From assembly GCF_900636535.1 (NCBI RefSeq), contig NZ_LR134289.1, forward strand, positions 124,001 to 188,000: DNA of 64,000 nucleotides. Direction: 5' to 3'. Positions 1-7,504 of the stretch are shown here, piece by piece. The first letter of the stretch is position 1; each line of letters starts with the position of its first letter. Made by a program: the position numbers and the translations under genes. The notes beneath the pieces were generated by a model. It was given only the letters and a program-made list of their open reading frames with translations, searched no databases and was not told the DNA's origin. The stretch comes from Chryseobacterium gleum. GTDB lineage: Bacteria; Bacteroidota; Bacteroidia; Flavobacteriales; Weeksellaceae.

Positions 1-2
1 CT

Positions 3-269
3 CCGGTAGGAACCGCGTTTCAGAAAGAAGTCTGGAACATTTTGCAGGAGATTCCCTATGGCGCTACCAGAAGCTACCAGGAACAGGCTGATATTCTCGG
101 CAGTCCTAAATCTGTAAGGGCTGTGGCAAATGCTAATGGATTGAATAAAATATCCATTCTGATACCTTGCCACCGGGTCATCGGAAGTAACGGACAGTTA
201 ACAGGATATGGCGGAGGAATCTGGAGAAAACAAAAATTACTGGAGCTGGAAAAAGCGATTCTGTTTTGA
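3..269 (+). CDS. Methylated-DNA--protein-cysteine methyltransferase, 3' part
   Basis: This is the C-terminal 88 codons of an O6-alkylguanine-DNA alkyltransferase (Ogt/MGMT family), which repairs alkylated guanine by moving the alkyl group onto its own cysteine. The frame is open to the left edge, so the gene starts upstream of the window. The visible part has the DNA-binding segment GTAFQKEVWNIL, the IPYG turn and the active-site motif PCHRV, with the acceptor Cys codon at 168-170. Downstream, the GYGGGIWRKQKLLELE tail matches the family. The N-terminal domain cannot be seen, so I cannot tell whether this is a stand-alone Ogt or the end of an Ada-like fusion. The family call is firm. Confidence 0.93.
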   Translation, partial: PVGTAFQKEVWNILQEIPYGATRSYQEQADILGSPKSVRAVANANGLNKISILIPCHRVIGSNGQLTGYGGGIWRKQKLLELEKAILF

Positions 270-373
270 AGCTTATTATTCATAGTAAAAATCAAGATCA
301 GATTCATCTGTAAAAAGAATTTGAGCTCAAATATCTTTATAGAAAAATATCGGTAAAACAAAAATTAACGAAG

Positions 374-403
374 TTTGGGAAAGTTATTTCGTTTTGATTT
401 TTG
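374..403 (+). promoter_or_regulatory. Predicted promoter of the DUF2911-GNAT-cupin run
   Basis: A TTTG at 374-377 and GATTTTTG at 396-403 (one mismatch to TAnnTTTG), 18 bp apart, fit the Bacteroidota housekeeping promoter. Transcription would begin near 409, which rules out the upstream TTG start at 394 and favours GTG at 427. Confidence 0.45.
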
Positions 404-426
404 TAATTTTAAGCAAAAATTTACAC

Positions 427-1029
427 GTGAAAAAGTTAATAATAGCAGTTTGCATTTCAGTTTCAGCATTCAGTTTTGCTCAGGATTATTCTGTACCGGC
501 AGCAAGTCCGCGCCAGAAGGTTGAGCAGCAGTTTTCAATGTCTAAAATTACCATTGATTATGGAAGACCAGGAGTGAAGGGACGTAAGATTTTTGGAGAA
601 CTGGTTCCTTATGGCCAGGTTTGGAGAGCAGGAGCGAACTCGTCTACGAAAATTACTTTCGGACAGGCCGTTAACTTCGGAGGGAAAACAGTACCTGCAG
701 GAACTTACGGCTTATTCATTGTTCCTACAGAAAAAGAATGGAAAGTGATCCTGAATAAAGACTTCCAGCAGTGGGGTGCCTATACTTACGATCCTAAACA
801 GGATGTAGTAGATGTTACGGTACCGGTTAATAAACTGGCAGATAAGCAGGAATGGTTTGAAATTACCCTGAATCCAACAGATGAAAACTCAGGAAATCTG
901 GTGATCAAGTGGGATATGGCTCAGGCAGAAGTTCCTTTGAAGCCTTCAAAATTAGACACAGTAATTAAGATTTCCGACAAGCTGAAAGAAATCAAAAAGA
1001 TAGAATCAGATTCTGCTAAAAAAAGTTAA
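427..1029 (+). CDS. DUF2911 domain protein, exported
   Basis: This encodes a secreted protein of about 200 residues in the DUF2911 family, common in Bacteroidota and of unknown function. I chose the GTG at 427 because translation from there opens with a clean signal peptide (KKLIIAVCISVSAFSFAQ, cleavage after AFSFAQ), and because a predicted promoter overlaps the alternative TTG start at 394. The body carries the family signature: the SPRQKVEQQF start, IDYGRPGVKGRKIFGELVP, the VWRAGAN segment and the AGTYGLF(I)VP strand. The Lys/Ser-rich tail is probably disordered. The stop is 2 bp before the next gene, so it leads a short operon with the GNAT and cupin genes. The family is clear; the role is not known. 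Confidence 0.88.
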   Translation: MKKLIIAVCISVSAFSFAQDYSVPAASPRQKVEQQFSMSKITIDYGRPGVKGRKIFGELVPYGQVWRAGANSSTKITFGQAVNFGGKTVPAGTYGLFIVPTEKEWKVILNKDFQQWGAYTYDPKQDVVDVTVPVNKLADKQEWFEITLNPTDENSGNLVIKWDMAQAEVPLKPSKLDTVIKISDKLKEIKKIESDSAKKS

Positions 1030-1031
1030 CA

Positions 1032-1559
1032 ATGAATTTTTCTGTTCAGCCCGTTTTAGAGAATGAAGAATTTCAATTAATCCCCTTACAGCAAGGGGAT
1101 TTTGAATCTTTATATAAAGTAGCTTCCGAACCTGAAGTTTGGGAACAGCATCCGAATAAGGACCGTTACAAAAAAGAGGTTTTTGAAAACTTTTTCAGAG
1201 GAGCTATGGAGAGTAAAGGAGCTTTCAAAATTATTGAAAAAGCGACCGGAGATGTATTGGGAAGCAGCCGTTATTATGATTTTGATGAAAAAGACAATCA
1301 TATTTTCATAGGCTATACTTTCTATGGGACAAAGTCATGGGGAAAAGGCATTAATCCGCAGGTTAAGAAACTGATGCTGGATTATATCTTTCAGTTTGTA
1401 GATAAAGTTCATTTCCATGTCGGAAAAGAGAATTTCCGTTCTCAAAAGGCTATGGAAAAACTTGGAGGGAAGAAAATTGCTGAGGAAGAAGTGGCTTATT
1501 TTGCAGAACCCACAAGGACTAATTTTGTTTATGAAATCAAAAAAGAAGACTGGATATGA
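1032..1559 (+). CDS. GNAT-family N-acetyltransferase
   Basis: This is a 175-residue protein of the RimJ/RimL-like GNAT group, which uses acetyl-CoA to acetylate an amine. The order of elements fits the fold: N-terminal LIPLQQGDFESLYKVAS, a central GSSRYYDF strand, the IGYTFYG strand leading to the KSWGKGINPQVKKLMLDY pyrophosphate-binding helix region, and a C-terminal FRSQKAMEKLGGKK motif typical of ribosomal-protein or amino-acid acetyltransferases. It lies 2 bp after the DUF2911 gene and overlaps the cupin gene by 4 bp, which implies translational coupling. The substrate cannot be read from sequence. Confidence 0.87.
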   Translation: MNFSVQPVLENEEFQLIPLQQGDFESLYKVASEPEVWEQHPNKDRYKKEVFENFFRGAMESKGAFKIIEKATGDVLGSSRYYDFDEKDNHIFIGYTFYGTKSWGKGINPQVKKLMLDYIFQFVDKVHFHVGKENFRSQKAMEKLGGKKIAEEEVAYFAEPTRTNFVYEIKKEDWI

Positions 1560-1927
1560 AAAAATATAAAATTCAGCAATCTCCATTTATCGTTCCCACA
1601 ACAGATGGAAAGCTTATCGAAGAACACTGGGGAAATTCTACGGGAAATTCCAATGTTTCCATTGCTCATATGGTAGCACCTCCTGACTGGAGTGAGCCGC
1701 ATCAGACTCCCGAGTTTGATGAATTTACCTATATCATTTCCGGGAAAAAGCAGTTTGAAATCGATGGTGAGATTGTTACACTGGAAAAAGGTCAGAGTAT
1801 CCTTATTGAAAAAGGAGCAAGAATCCGTTACAGTAACCCGTTTTCAGAACCTTGTGAGTATCTTGCGATCTGTCTTCCTGCATTTTCTATGGAACTGGTG
1901 CACAGGGAAGAGGAAGGAGTGGATTAG
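1556..1927 (+). CDS. Cupin-domain protein
   Basis: This small single-domain cupin has 123 residues. The two conserved cupin boxes are visible: a first motif around HQTPEFDEFTYIISGKKQFEIDGE and a second around GQSILIEKGARIRYSNPFSEPCEYLAICLPAF. The His and Glu of the first box could bind a metal. Its ATG overlaps the stop of the GNAT gene (ATGA), so the two are probably translated together. Cupins of this size may be enzymes, sugar-binding proteins or small-molecule sensors, and nothing here decides among them. A hairpin with a T-run follows the stop. Confidence 0.82.
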   Translation: MKKYKIQQSPFIVPTTDGKLIEEHWGNSTGNSNVSIAHMVAPPDWSEPHQTPEFDEFTYIISGKKQFEIDGEIVTLEKGQSILIEKGARIRYSNPFSEPCEYLAICLPAFSMELVHREEEGVD

Positions 1928-1952
1928 CAAACATGATAATAAATGTAAAAAG

Positions 1953-1986
1953 AGCAAATTTGTACAATAACAGATTTGCTTTTTTT
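1953..1986 (+). terminator. Intrinsic terminator after the cupin gene
   Basis: AGCAAAT (1953-1959) pairs with ATTTGCT (1974-1980) and is followed by a run of seven or more T. It would end the DUF2911-GNAT-cupin transcript. Confidence 0.7.
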
Positions 1987-2168
1987 ATGCTGATTTTTAA
2001 AATACAAGTAACTCCATGTTATTGAGTGTTTTGAAATCAGATTTCATTTTGCAGGCAATGAAAACGTCCGTCAATACTATCTTTTTTGAAATATTTGCCT
2101 CCATTGATAGTTCTGATTTTTGAATTATTTCGTAAGTTCGCGGACTTAGAAAAATGAACTAAGTAATC

Positions 2169-2549
2169 ATGAAAAACAAATTATCAATTGTGCTTTCACT
2201 CAGTATTGCACTTTCTACCACTTCTTGTGCAACCATTTTTACAGGAACCCGGGATCCGATAACTTTTTCTTCCAATCCTGAAGGGGCAAAAGTATTTCAC
2301 AAAGGAATTGAAAAATGTACCACACCTTGTACAGTTAAGATCCCAAGATCTCTGAGTAAGCAGACCGTTACATTCGAAAAAGAAGGATTTGCGAAGAAAG
2401 AAGTAAAACTTACGAAAAATTTTAATGCTGTAACTTTATTGAATATTATTCTTGGAGGAGCAATAGGTGTTGGAATTGATGCTGCAACAGGATCACTGAC
2501 CAAGTATTCTCCAAAAAAATATGATGTTGAGCTGGAAGCTAAACCATAA
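2169..2549 (+). CDS. PEGA-like lipoprotein
   Basis: This is a 126-residue putative lipoprotein. The signal peptide ends in STTSC, with the lipid-attachment Cys at residue 20. The mature part resembles a PEGA-type surface beta domain: FSSNPEGAKVFHKG, then CTTPCTVKIPRSL and VTFEKEGFAKKEVKL. Near residues 95-110 there is a Gly/Ile-rich hydrophobic stretch (LLNIILGGAIGVGIDAATG) that could insert in a membrane. It stands alone between two terminators and faces the convergent dienelactone hydrolase gene. PEGA-like proteins usually bind the cell wall or other surface structures. The specific role is unknown. Confidence 0.75.
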   Translation: MKNKLSIVLSLSIALSTTSCATIFTGTRDPITFSSNPEGAKVFHKGIEKCTTPCTVKIPRSLSKQTVTFEKEGFAKKEVKLTKNFNAVTLLNIILGGAIGVGIDAATGSLTKYSPKKYDVELEAKP

Positions 2550-2567
2550 TTGATTTAGGTAAAAAAT

Positions 2568-2599
2568 AAAGGCAAATCAGTTTATGAATTTGCCTTTTT
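2568..2599. terminator. Bidirectional terminator
   Basis: AAAGGCAAAT (2568-2577) pairs with ATTTGCCTTT (2588-2597), with A-rich and T-rich flanks. It sits between the convergent lipoprotein and dienelactone hydrolase genes and can serve both. Confidence 0.75.
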
Positions 2600-2603
2600 A
2601 TGT

Positions 2604-3347
2604 TTATTTCAAAATCTCTTTCAAAAACATCAGAGTATGATTCCATGCTCTTTTAGCCATTGTTGCATTGTAATCCGGTGATTTCGGATCTGTAAAGGTA
2701 TGTTTGGAGTGCGCATAGGTGATGATTTGCCAGTCGGCGTTTCCATCATTCATTTCTTTGATGAGGTTATTGTAATCATCAGGCGTAACGCTTTTATCAT
2801 CTGCCGGGTTTTCAACAAGAATTTTAGCCGTTAAAGCTTCATTTTTTCTGGTCTGATCCTTTGCCAGGCTTCCGTGGATAGACACCACACCCGCTACAGG
2901 AAGATGGCCTCTTGCAGATTCCAATGCTCCTGTACCTCCGAAGCAATATCCGATTACAGCAATCTTGTCAGAAACAGCCCCGTTTTTCTTAAGCTGTTCT
3001 AATGCCAGAGATATTCTTTTCTGATATTCCTGATAATTCTGTTTGTAATATCCTGAAGTTTTTGCAGCAGATTCATTGTCTGCAGGAATCTTTCCCTCAC
3101 CATAAATATCAGCGATGAAAGCAATATAACCTTGCTTTTCGAGTTCAATAGCGGCTGTTTTAGCCTCTTCATCAATACCTTTCCAGGCTGGAAGGATCAA
3201 AACTCCCGGAAGCTTTTTTCCGGCATTGGAGGTAATGAGACCATTTAATTTCTGTGAACCGTCCTGATAGGAAACAGATTTAAGTTTCTGACTGAAAAGG
3301 GTTCCTGAAGCCATAATCATTGCGGTTAATAAGATGGAACGTATCAT
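2604..3347 (-). CDS. Dienelactone hydrolase family protein, exported
   Basis: This alpha/beta hydrolase of the dienelactone hydrolase family has 247 residues. The signal peptide (MIRSILLTAMIMASGTLFSQ) predicts export to the periplasm. The catalytic triad of the family is visible: the nucleophile Cys in GYCFGGTGALE, an Asp in NPADDKSVTPDD, and a His in YAHSKHTFTDP. The N-terminal part has the GVLILPAWKGIDE strand and the oxyanion region. The true substrate of such secreted relatives is rarely known, so dienelactone itself should not be assumed. The gene is monocistronic and runs towards the PEGA-like lipoprotein. Confidence 0.9.
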   Translation of the reverse strand: MIRSILLTAMIMASGTLFSQKLKSVSYQDGSQKLNGLITSNAGKKLPGVLILPAWKGIDEEAKTAAIELEKQGYIAFIADIYGEGKIPADNESAAKTSGYYKQNYQEYQKRISLALEQLKKNGAVSDKIAVIGYCFGGTGALESARGHLPVAGVVSIHGSLAKDQTRKNEALTAKILVENPADDKSVTPDDYNNLIKEMNDGNADWQIITYAHSKHTFTDPKSPDYNATMAKRAWNHTLMFLKEILK

Positions 3348-3542
3348 ATTTTGTAATTTATTTTAATACAAACTACACTAATCCTTTTTCACAAATACAA
3401 CAAATAACAATTGTAATTTGTGTAGTAATTTGTGATATTAGTGTTTAAAGAAAACCTTATCGAAATTAATAAAAATAACTCAGAAAGAATATTAATAGAA
3501 TATTATTTAAATCATTTCAGAAATTATCTGATGTTGTAAGCT

Positions 3543-3974
3543 TTACTCAGGTCTGTAAAACTGGTATTGCTCATTTTCATAATAGGCATTGATGTGCTGT
3601 AAACCGTTTGTTAAAATAATTTCCTTTGCTCCTATAATTGAATTGTATCTGGCGGTTTGCTCAAATGTTTTTTCCGTTAATTTGATTTGCGGAGCTTTGC
3701 ATTCGATCAGGATTACAGGTTCAGTTTTCTCAGTGATAAGAAGGTCAATGCGTTTGGTAAGACCATTCAGGATAATCTTTTTTTCCGTGATCAGGGCAGA
3801 AGTAGAATAAGATTTTACAGTCAGGTAATAATGAATCCAATGCTGTCTGACCCATTCCTCAGGAGTGAGCAGAAGATAAGTTTTGCGGACCAAATCATAA
3901 ATAAAAAACTTATCTTTGTCTTTCTTGAATTTAAAATCAAAAGTTTCCTGAAAATTCAGTTTTGGAAGTTCCAT
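3543..3974 (-). CDS. PD-(D/E)XK domain protein (HSDR_N_2 type)
   Basis: This 143-residue protein resembles the N-terminal nuclease-like domain of type I restriction HsdR subunits but stands alone. The PD-(D/E)XK core can be read in order: TKRIDLLI (Asp), then PVILIECKAPQI (Glu-x-Lys). The following QTARYNSIIGAKEIILTNG matches the family helix and strand. I start it at the ATG at 3974 (MELPKLNF) rather than 33 bp upstream, because that leaves a 7-bp divergent gap to holA instead of an overlap. No methylase or specificity genes are nearby, so this is not a restriction system. It may be a DNA repair or housekeeping nuclease. Confidence 0.8.
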   Translation of the reverse strand: MELPKLNFQETFDFKFKKDKDKFFIYDLVRKTYLLLTPEEWVRQHWIHYYLTVKSYSTSALITEKKIILNGLTKRIDLLITEKTEPVILIECKAPQIKLTEKTFEQTARYNSIIGAKEIILTNGLQHINAYYENEQYQFYRPE

Positions 3975-3981
3975 TAATAAG

Positions 3982-5019
3982 ATGAAAGAATTAGATTTAA
4001 TCCTCAAAAATATTAAAAATAAAGAAGTTTTACCTATTTATTTTTTCCACGGAGAAGAAGCCTACTTTATTGATGTTGCTGTAAAAGCCCTTGAACACAA
4101 CTTTTTGGAAGAGGATGAAAAAGCCTTCAACCAAACCGTTACCTACGGAAAAGATACGACTTACCAGGAAGTTCTTTCCCTGGCAAGACAGTTTCCGATG
4201 ATGGGAGACAAGCAGGTGATTATTGTAAAAGAAGCTCAGGATTTACGGTTTAACGAAGAGGAAAACAGAATTCTGGAATCGTATGTAGAGAACCCGGTAC
4301 CTTCAACAGTATTGGTTTTCGCACATAAGCACAAAAAATTGGACAGCAGGAAAAAAGCAGCAAAAGCATTAGATAAAGCTAAAGCACTTTTCCTGAGCGA
4401 ATCTGTAAAGGAAAGCAATCTTCCCAAATGGATTTCGGATGAATGTGCAAAGCTTAAGATCAATACCGCTCCCAATATTTCCCATCTTCTGGCAGAATAT
4501 CTTGGAAACGACCTGTCCAGAATTGCCAATGAACTGAACAAGCTGAAGATGATCCTTAAAGAAGGAGAAATTCTTGACGGAACCATTGTTGAAAATCATA
4601 TCGGGATCAGTAAAGAGTACAATATCTTTGAACTTCAGAAGGCTTTAGGAACCAAAAATGCCAATGCAGCTTTTAAAATTGCCCATTTTATGGGAAAGAA
4701 CCCGAAGAATAATCCCTTTGTCATGATGCTGGCAAGCCTTTACAATTATTTTTCGAACGTTATTATTTATCAGACTATGGCCGGACAGTCTCCGCAGGCT
4801 ATTGCTTCACAGATGGGCGTAAATCCTTATTTTATTAAAGACTACGCGGAAAGTGCAAGGCTTTATCCTTTGAAACATGCTACCCGGGTCATCTCTATTT
4901 TAAGAGAATTTGATATGAAAGGAAAAGGACTTGGAGCAGTGAATATGGGAGATGCTGAGCTGATCAGAGAACTGGTGTATAAGATCATCAATGTAGATAA
5001 GATTAAGATGAAAGTGTGA
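3982..5019 (+). CDS. holA: DNA polymerase III subunit delta
   Basis: This is the delta subunit of the clamp loader, which opens the beta sliding clamp and loads it on primed DNA. At 345 residues it has the length usual for HolA. Recognisable parts are the N-terminal IYFFHGEEAYFIDVAVKALE, the FPMMGDKQVIIVKEAQDL segment, the central SESVKESNLPKWISDECAKL and DLSRIANELNKLKM region, and the C-terminal collar domain around NIFELQKALGTKNANAAFKI. Like other delta subunits it lacks Walker motifs. It diverges from the PD-(D/E)XK gene with only 7 bp between the starts, so the two promoters must overlap the neighbouring coding sequences. Confidence 0.93.
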   Translation: MKELDLILKNIKNKEVLPIYFFHGEEAYFIDVAVKALEHNFLEEDEKAFNQTVTYGKDTTYQEVLSLARQFPMMGDKQVIIVKEAQDLRFNEEENRILESYVENPVPSTVLVFAHKHKKLDSRKKAAKALDKAKALFLSESVKESNLPKWISDECAKLKINTAPNISHLLAEYLGNDLSRIANELNKLKMILKEGEILDGTIVENHIGISKEYNIFELQKALGTKNANAAFKIAHFMGKNPKNNPFVMMLASLYNYFSNVIIYQTMAGQSPQAIASQMGVNPYFIKDYAESARLYPLKHATRVISILREFDMKGKGLGAVNMGDAELIRELVYKIINVDKIKMKV

Positions 5020-5024
5020 AGCGA

Positions 5025-5116
5025 GATACGAGGTAGCGCAGTACGAGTTTCGAGATTCGAGGGTAAAAAGGTTTTAAAATAACTCGCATCCCGAACCCCG
5101 GAACCCGAATCCCCCA
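5025..5116. repeat. GC-rich intergenic repeat with inverted arms
   Basis: Between holA and trxB, a stretch built from short units such as CGAGATACGAG and CGAGTTTCGAGATTCGAGGG faces CCCGAACCCCGGAACCCGAATCCC. The arms are degenerate inverted copies. Composition differs sharply from the AT-rich flanks, which suggests a REP-like dispersed element rather than a gene. Confidence 0.5.
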
Positions 5117-5243
5117 ACAGCAACCATCGAAATTCAACATATCAGATATTGACAAGTATCATTAAAATAACTTTAAAAAGAAATTAAAAATTCCGAAATT
5201 AGCGGTCTTAATTCAAATTAAATCTTTTCGAACAAAGCAAATT

Positions 5244-6185
5244 ATGGAGCAAAACATTTTAGATTGTGTGATCGTTGGATCTGGACCTTCTGGTTTCACA
5301 GCTGCTATCTATGCAGCAAGAGCAGACTTAAAACCTGAATTGTATACAGGTTTGGAGCCGGGCGGACAATTAACAACCACTACTGAAGTGGATAACTTTC
5401 CAGGGTATCCAGCCGGGATTACAGGTCCTGAAATGATGATGGATCTGCAGAAACAGGCAGAAAGATTTGATACCAAAGTTCATTACGAAATGATCACCAA
5501 AGCTGAATTCTCTAAGGAAAAAGGCGGTGTTCACAAGCTATACGCAGGAAACAAAGAAATTCTTGCAAAAACAGTTATTATCTCTACAGGAGCTACAGCA
5601 AAATATTTAGGTCTTGAAGATGAAAAAAAATATGCAGGAGGCGGAGTTTCTGCCTGTGCTACATGTGACGGATTCTTCTACAGAGGTAAAGACGTTGTGG
5701 TAGTAGGAGCGGGAGATACAGCAGCTGAAGAGGCTACTTACCTTGCCAAACTTTGTAAAAAGGTAACTATGCTGGTAAGAAAAGACGTTTTCAGAGCTTC
5801 AAAAGCAATGATTCACAGAGTAGAAAATACTCCGAATATTGAAGTGAAATTCCACCATGAGCTAATCGGGATTGAGGGAGAAAACAGCCTTGTAGAAAGG
5901 GCGGTAATCATCAATAACCAGACTCAGGAGAAATCTACTGTAGATGTTGAAGGAATCTTCATTGCGATCGGTCACAAACCGAATACTGATATTTTCGTTG
6001 GACAGGTAGATCTTGATGAAAACGGATATATCTTAACAGAAAAAGGTTCTTCAAGAACAAATCTTCCGGGTGTATTTGCTGCAGGAGATGTTCAGGATCA
6101 TATCTACAGACAGGCTATTACTGCTGCAGGAAGCGGATGTATGGCTGCTATGGATGCAGAGAAATATTTAGCTGAATTACACTAA
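5244..6185 (+). CDS. trxB: Thioredoxin-disulfide reductase
   Basis: This is the low-molecular-weight flavoenzyme that uses NADPH to reduce thioredoxin, keeping cytoplasmic thiols reduced. At 313 residues it has the standard length. It shows the FAD-binding motif GSGPSGFTAAIYAARA near the N-terminus, the redox centre CATC at residues 138-141, the NADPH-binding motif VVVVGAGDTAAEEA, and the C-terminal FAD motif LPGVFAAGDVQDHIYRQ. It is preceded by an AT-rich leader and followed by a strong hairpin terminator, so it is probably monocistronic. Confidence 0.97.
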   Translation: MEQNILDCVIVGSGPSGFTAAIYAARADLKPELYTGLEPGGQLTTTTEVDNFPGYPAGITGPEMMMDLQKQAERFDTKVHYEMITKAEFSKEKGGVHKLYAGNKEILAKTVIISTGATAKYLGLEDEKKYAGGGVSACATCDGFFYRGKDVVVVGAGDTAAEEATYLAKLCKKVTMLVRKDVFRASKAMIHRVENTPNIEVKFHHELIGIEGENSLVERAVIINNQTQEKSTVDVEGIFIAIGHKPNTDIFVGQVDLDENGYILTEKGSSRTNLPGVFAAGDVQDHIYRQAITAAGSGCMAAMDAEKYLAELH

Positions 6186-6209
6186 TACTATTCAGTTTAT
6201 ACAATACAA

Positions 6210-6235
6210 AGCGTACCCGCAGGGTGCGCTTTTTC
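6210..6235 (+). terminator. Intrinsic terminator after trxB
   Basis: AGCGTACCC (6210-6218) pairs with GGGTGCGCT (6222-6230) across a GCA loop, with one T-G pair, followed by TTTTC. Confidence 0.8.
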
Positions 6236-6261
6236 ATTTTCCATATATATGACTTTTCTTG

Positions 6262-6430
6262 TTGGATAATCGCAAAGGCGCAAATTTTTAAGTCTTATGC
6301 TTTGTTGTAAGACGCAGGAAAATTGAAGATTTCCAGCATAAAAATTATACAGTACATAATTTTATCGGAGATAAAATCTTTGCGCCTTATAAAAAGTCTT
6401 TTAGCATCACTTGCGCCTTTGCGTTTCCAA
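6262..6430. repeat. 169-bp element with terminal inverted repeats
   Basis: The left end (TTGGATAATCGCAAAGGCGC, from 6262) and the reverse complement of the right end (TTGGAAACGCAAAGGCGCAA, 6430 back to 6411) match apart from a small indel. An inner copy of the same unit lies near 6378-6388. No protein is encoded. It fills most of the 348-bp gap between trxB and the next gene and is probably a MITE- or REP-like dispersed repeat. Confidence 0.65.
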
Positions 6431-6469
6431 TAAAAAAATACATAATCAAATATCTAATGAAAACATTAA

Positions 6470-6477
6470 TATATTTG
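6470..6477 (+). promoter_or_regulatory. Predicted -7 box for the VOC gene
   Basis: TATATTTG matches TAnnTTTG exactly and would give a leader of about 50 nt. No good TTTG lies 19 bp upstream. Confidence 0.35.
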
Positions 6478-6533
6478 TGAAACTGCAAACGTCTCTGCTT
6501 TGCATTATATCTAAAATGAAAAACTTATAAAAA

Positions 6534-6911
6534 ATGAAAAGAGTAACCGCTATCGGAGGAATCTTCTTTAAGTGTAAAGATCCTGAACAAATAAATGAAT
6601 GGTATAAAACCCACCTGGGATTGCCCACCAGCCCGTACGGAGCCAAATTTGACTGGAAAGACGAAGCATCCGGCAAGAAAGGATATACACTGTGGAGTCC
6701 TTTTAAAGAATCTACCCAGTACTTTGAGCCTTCTGCCAAAGAATTTATGATCAATTATCATGTAGAGAATATTGAAACGCTGGTAGAAGAATTAAAAAAA
6801 GAAGGGGTTACGGTTCTGGATGAGATTGCTACGTACGAATATGGAAAATTTGTACACATCCTGGATCCGGAAGGAAACAAAATCGAATTGTTTGAACCGG
6901 CAGGAGAGTAG
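6534..6911 (+). CDS. VOC (glyoxalase-fold) family protein
   Basis: This 125-residue protein of the vicinal oxygen chelate superfamily is built from two beta-alpha-beta-beta-beta repeats. The first repeat has IGGIFFKCKDPEQINEWYKTHLGL and the second has VENIETLVEELKKEGV and FVHILDPEGNKIELFEP. The closing Glu in KIELFEP is a usual metal ligand of the fold. Family members include glyoxalases, dioxygenases and antibiotic-binding proteins. The sequence does not identify a substrate. The gene stands alone between two repeat-containing gaps. Confidence 0.85.
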   Translation: MKRVTAIGGIFFKCKDPEQINEWYKTHLGLPTSPYGAKFDWKDEASGKKGYTLWSPFKESTQYFEPSAKEFMINYHVENIETLVEELKKEGVTVLDEIATYEYGKFVHILDPEGNKIELFEPAGE

Positions 6912-6959
6912 AGGACGGAAAGGGCTTTGATTGGGAACCTGCAATTAACTATCCATAAA

Positions 6960-7150
6960 GCTTATCATTCAGAGCGAAAGCAGATAAAGCGTGGAATCTA
7001 AAATATTTTAATAAAGCTTAGATTCCTGCAGAATGACAAAGTGTGTGCATAGATAAAGCGTTCTGCTTATCATTTCGTAGGAATCCAGGCCAAAAAGTAT
7101 TCTTATCATAAGTGATGATAAAATAGCAGTTTAAATTCTTCAGAATAACA
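6960..7150. repeat. Degenerate dispersed repeat in the 6912-7226 gap
   Basis: The gap holds TTATCATTCAGAGCGAAAGC...GGAATCTAAA (6963-7004) facing TTAGATTCCTGCAGAATGAC (7018-7037), an inverted arrangement of a unit seen in many Bacteroidota genomes. A second, more decayed copy (ATCATTTCGTAGGAATCC and AAATTCTTCAGAATAACAAA) follows at about 7070-7152. I see no gene in this gap. Confidence 0.5.
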
Positions 7151-7226
7151 AACGTTGCGGGTAAGCAATCATTCCTGTGGTGTCAAGTTAAATTCTTACA
7201 TTTAGCCTCCCTAATCAAAAAAGAAT

Positions 7227-7439
7227 ATGGAAAGAAAAATCATCAAAATCACACATGTCACCGGAACTTACATTATTCAGGTTCCCAACGGATCACTGAA
7301 CGACCTGAAAACCCAGCTGGACAAATGCCTTAACGATGAACAGGCTGCTATTGTGGTAAAAGGTGAAGATGGAGATCAGTTTGTATACCCGTCTGACCTT
7401 TTAAAAAACAGTTTTATTTCCATTGTTGATCGGGAATAG
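7227..7439 (+). CDS. Small hypothetical protein
   Basis: This 70-residue protein belongs to no family I recognise. It starts at an ATG preceded by AAAAAAGAAT and ends just before a strong terminator, which supports it as a real gene. The sequence alternates hydrophobic and polar residues (KIIKITHVTGTYIIQV, AAIVVKGEDGDQFVYP), suggesting a small beta-rich soluble domain. There is no signal peptide or membrane segment. It converges with the XRE-type regulator gene, with a shared terminator between them. Confidence 0.6.
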   Translation: MERKIIKITHVTGTYIIQVPNGSLNDLKTQLDKCLNDEQAAIVVKGEDGDQFVYPSDLLKNSFISIVDRE

Positions 7440-7459
7440 AATTTTACAGGTACAAAATA

Positions 7460-7486
7460 AAAACGGCTTCCAGTAGAAGCCGTTTT
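7460..7486. terminator. Bidirectional terminator
   Basis: AAAACGGCTTC and GAAGCCGTTTT pair perfectly over 11 bp around a CAGTA loop, between two convergent genes. Confidence 0.88.
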
Positions 7487-7504
7487 GTTCTTATATAAAA
7501 GTGA

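Noticed and set aside
394..426. TTG start for the DUF2911 protein
   Set aside because: The predicted promoter overlaps it, and GTG 427 gives a clean signal peptide.
1110..1586. Minus-strand ORFs over the GNAT gene
   Set aside because: They are shadows of the plus-strand coding sequence, rich in Phe and Ile with no start signal.
2058..2123. 21-codon ORF upstream of the PEGA-like lipoprotein
   Set aside because: It is too short, with no ribosome binding site or family, and is probably chance.
3687..3977. Plus-strand ORFs over the PD-(D/E)XK gene
   Set aside because: They are shadows of the minus-strand gene, with no start signal and no family.
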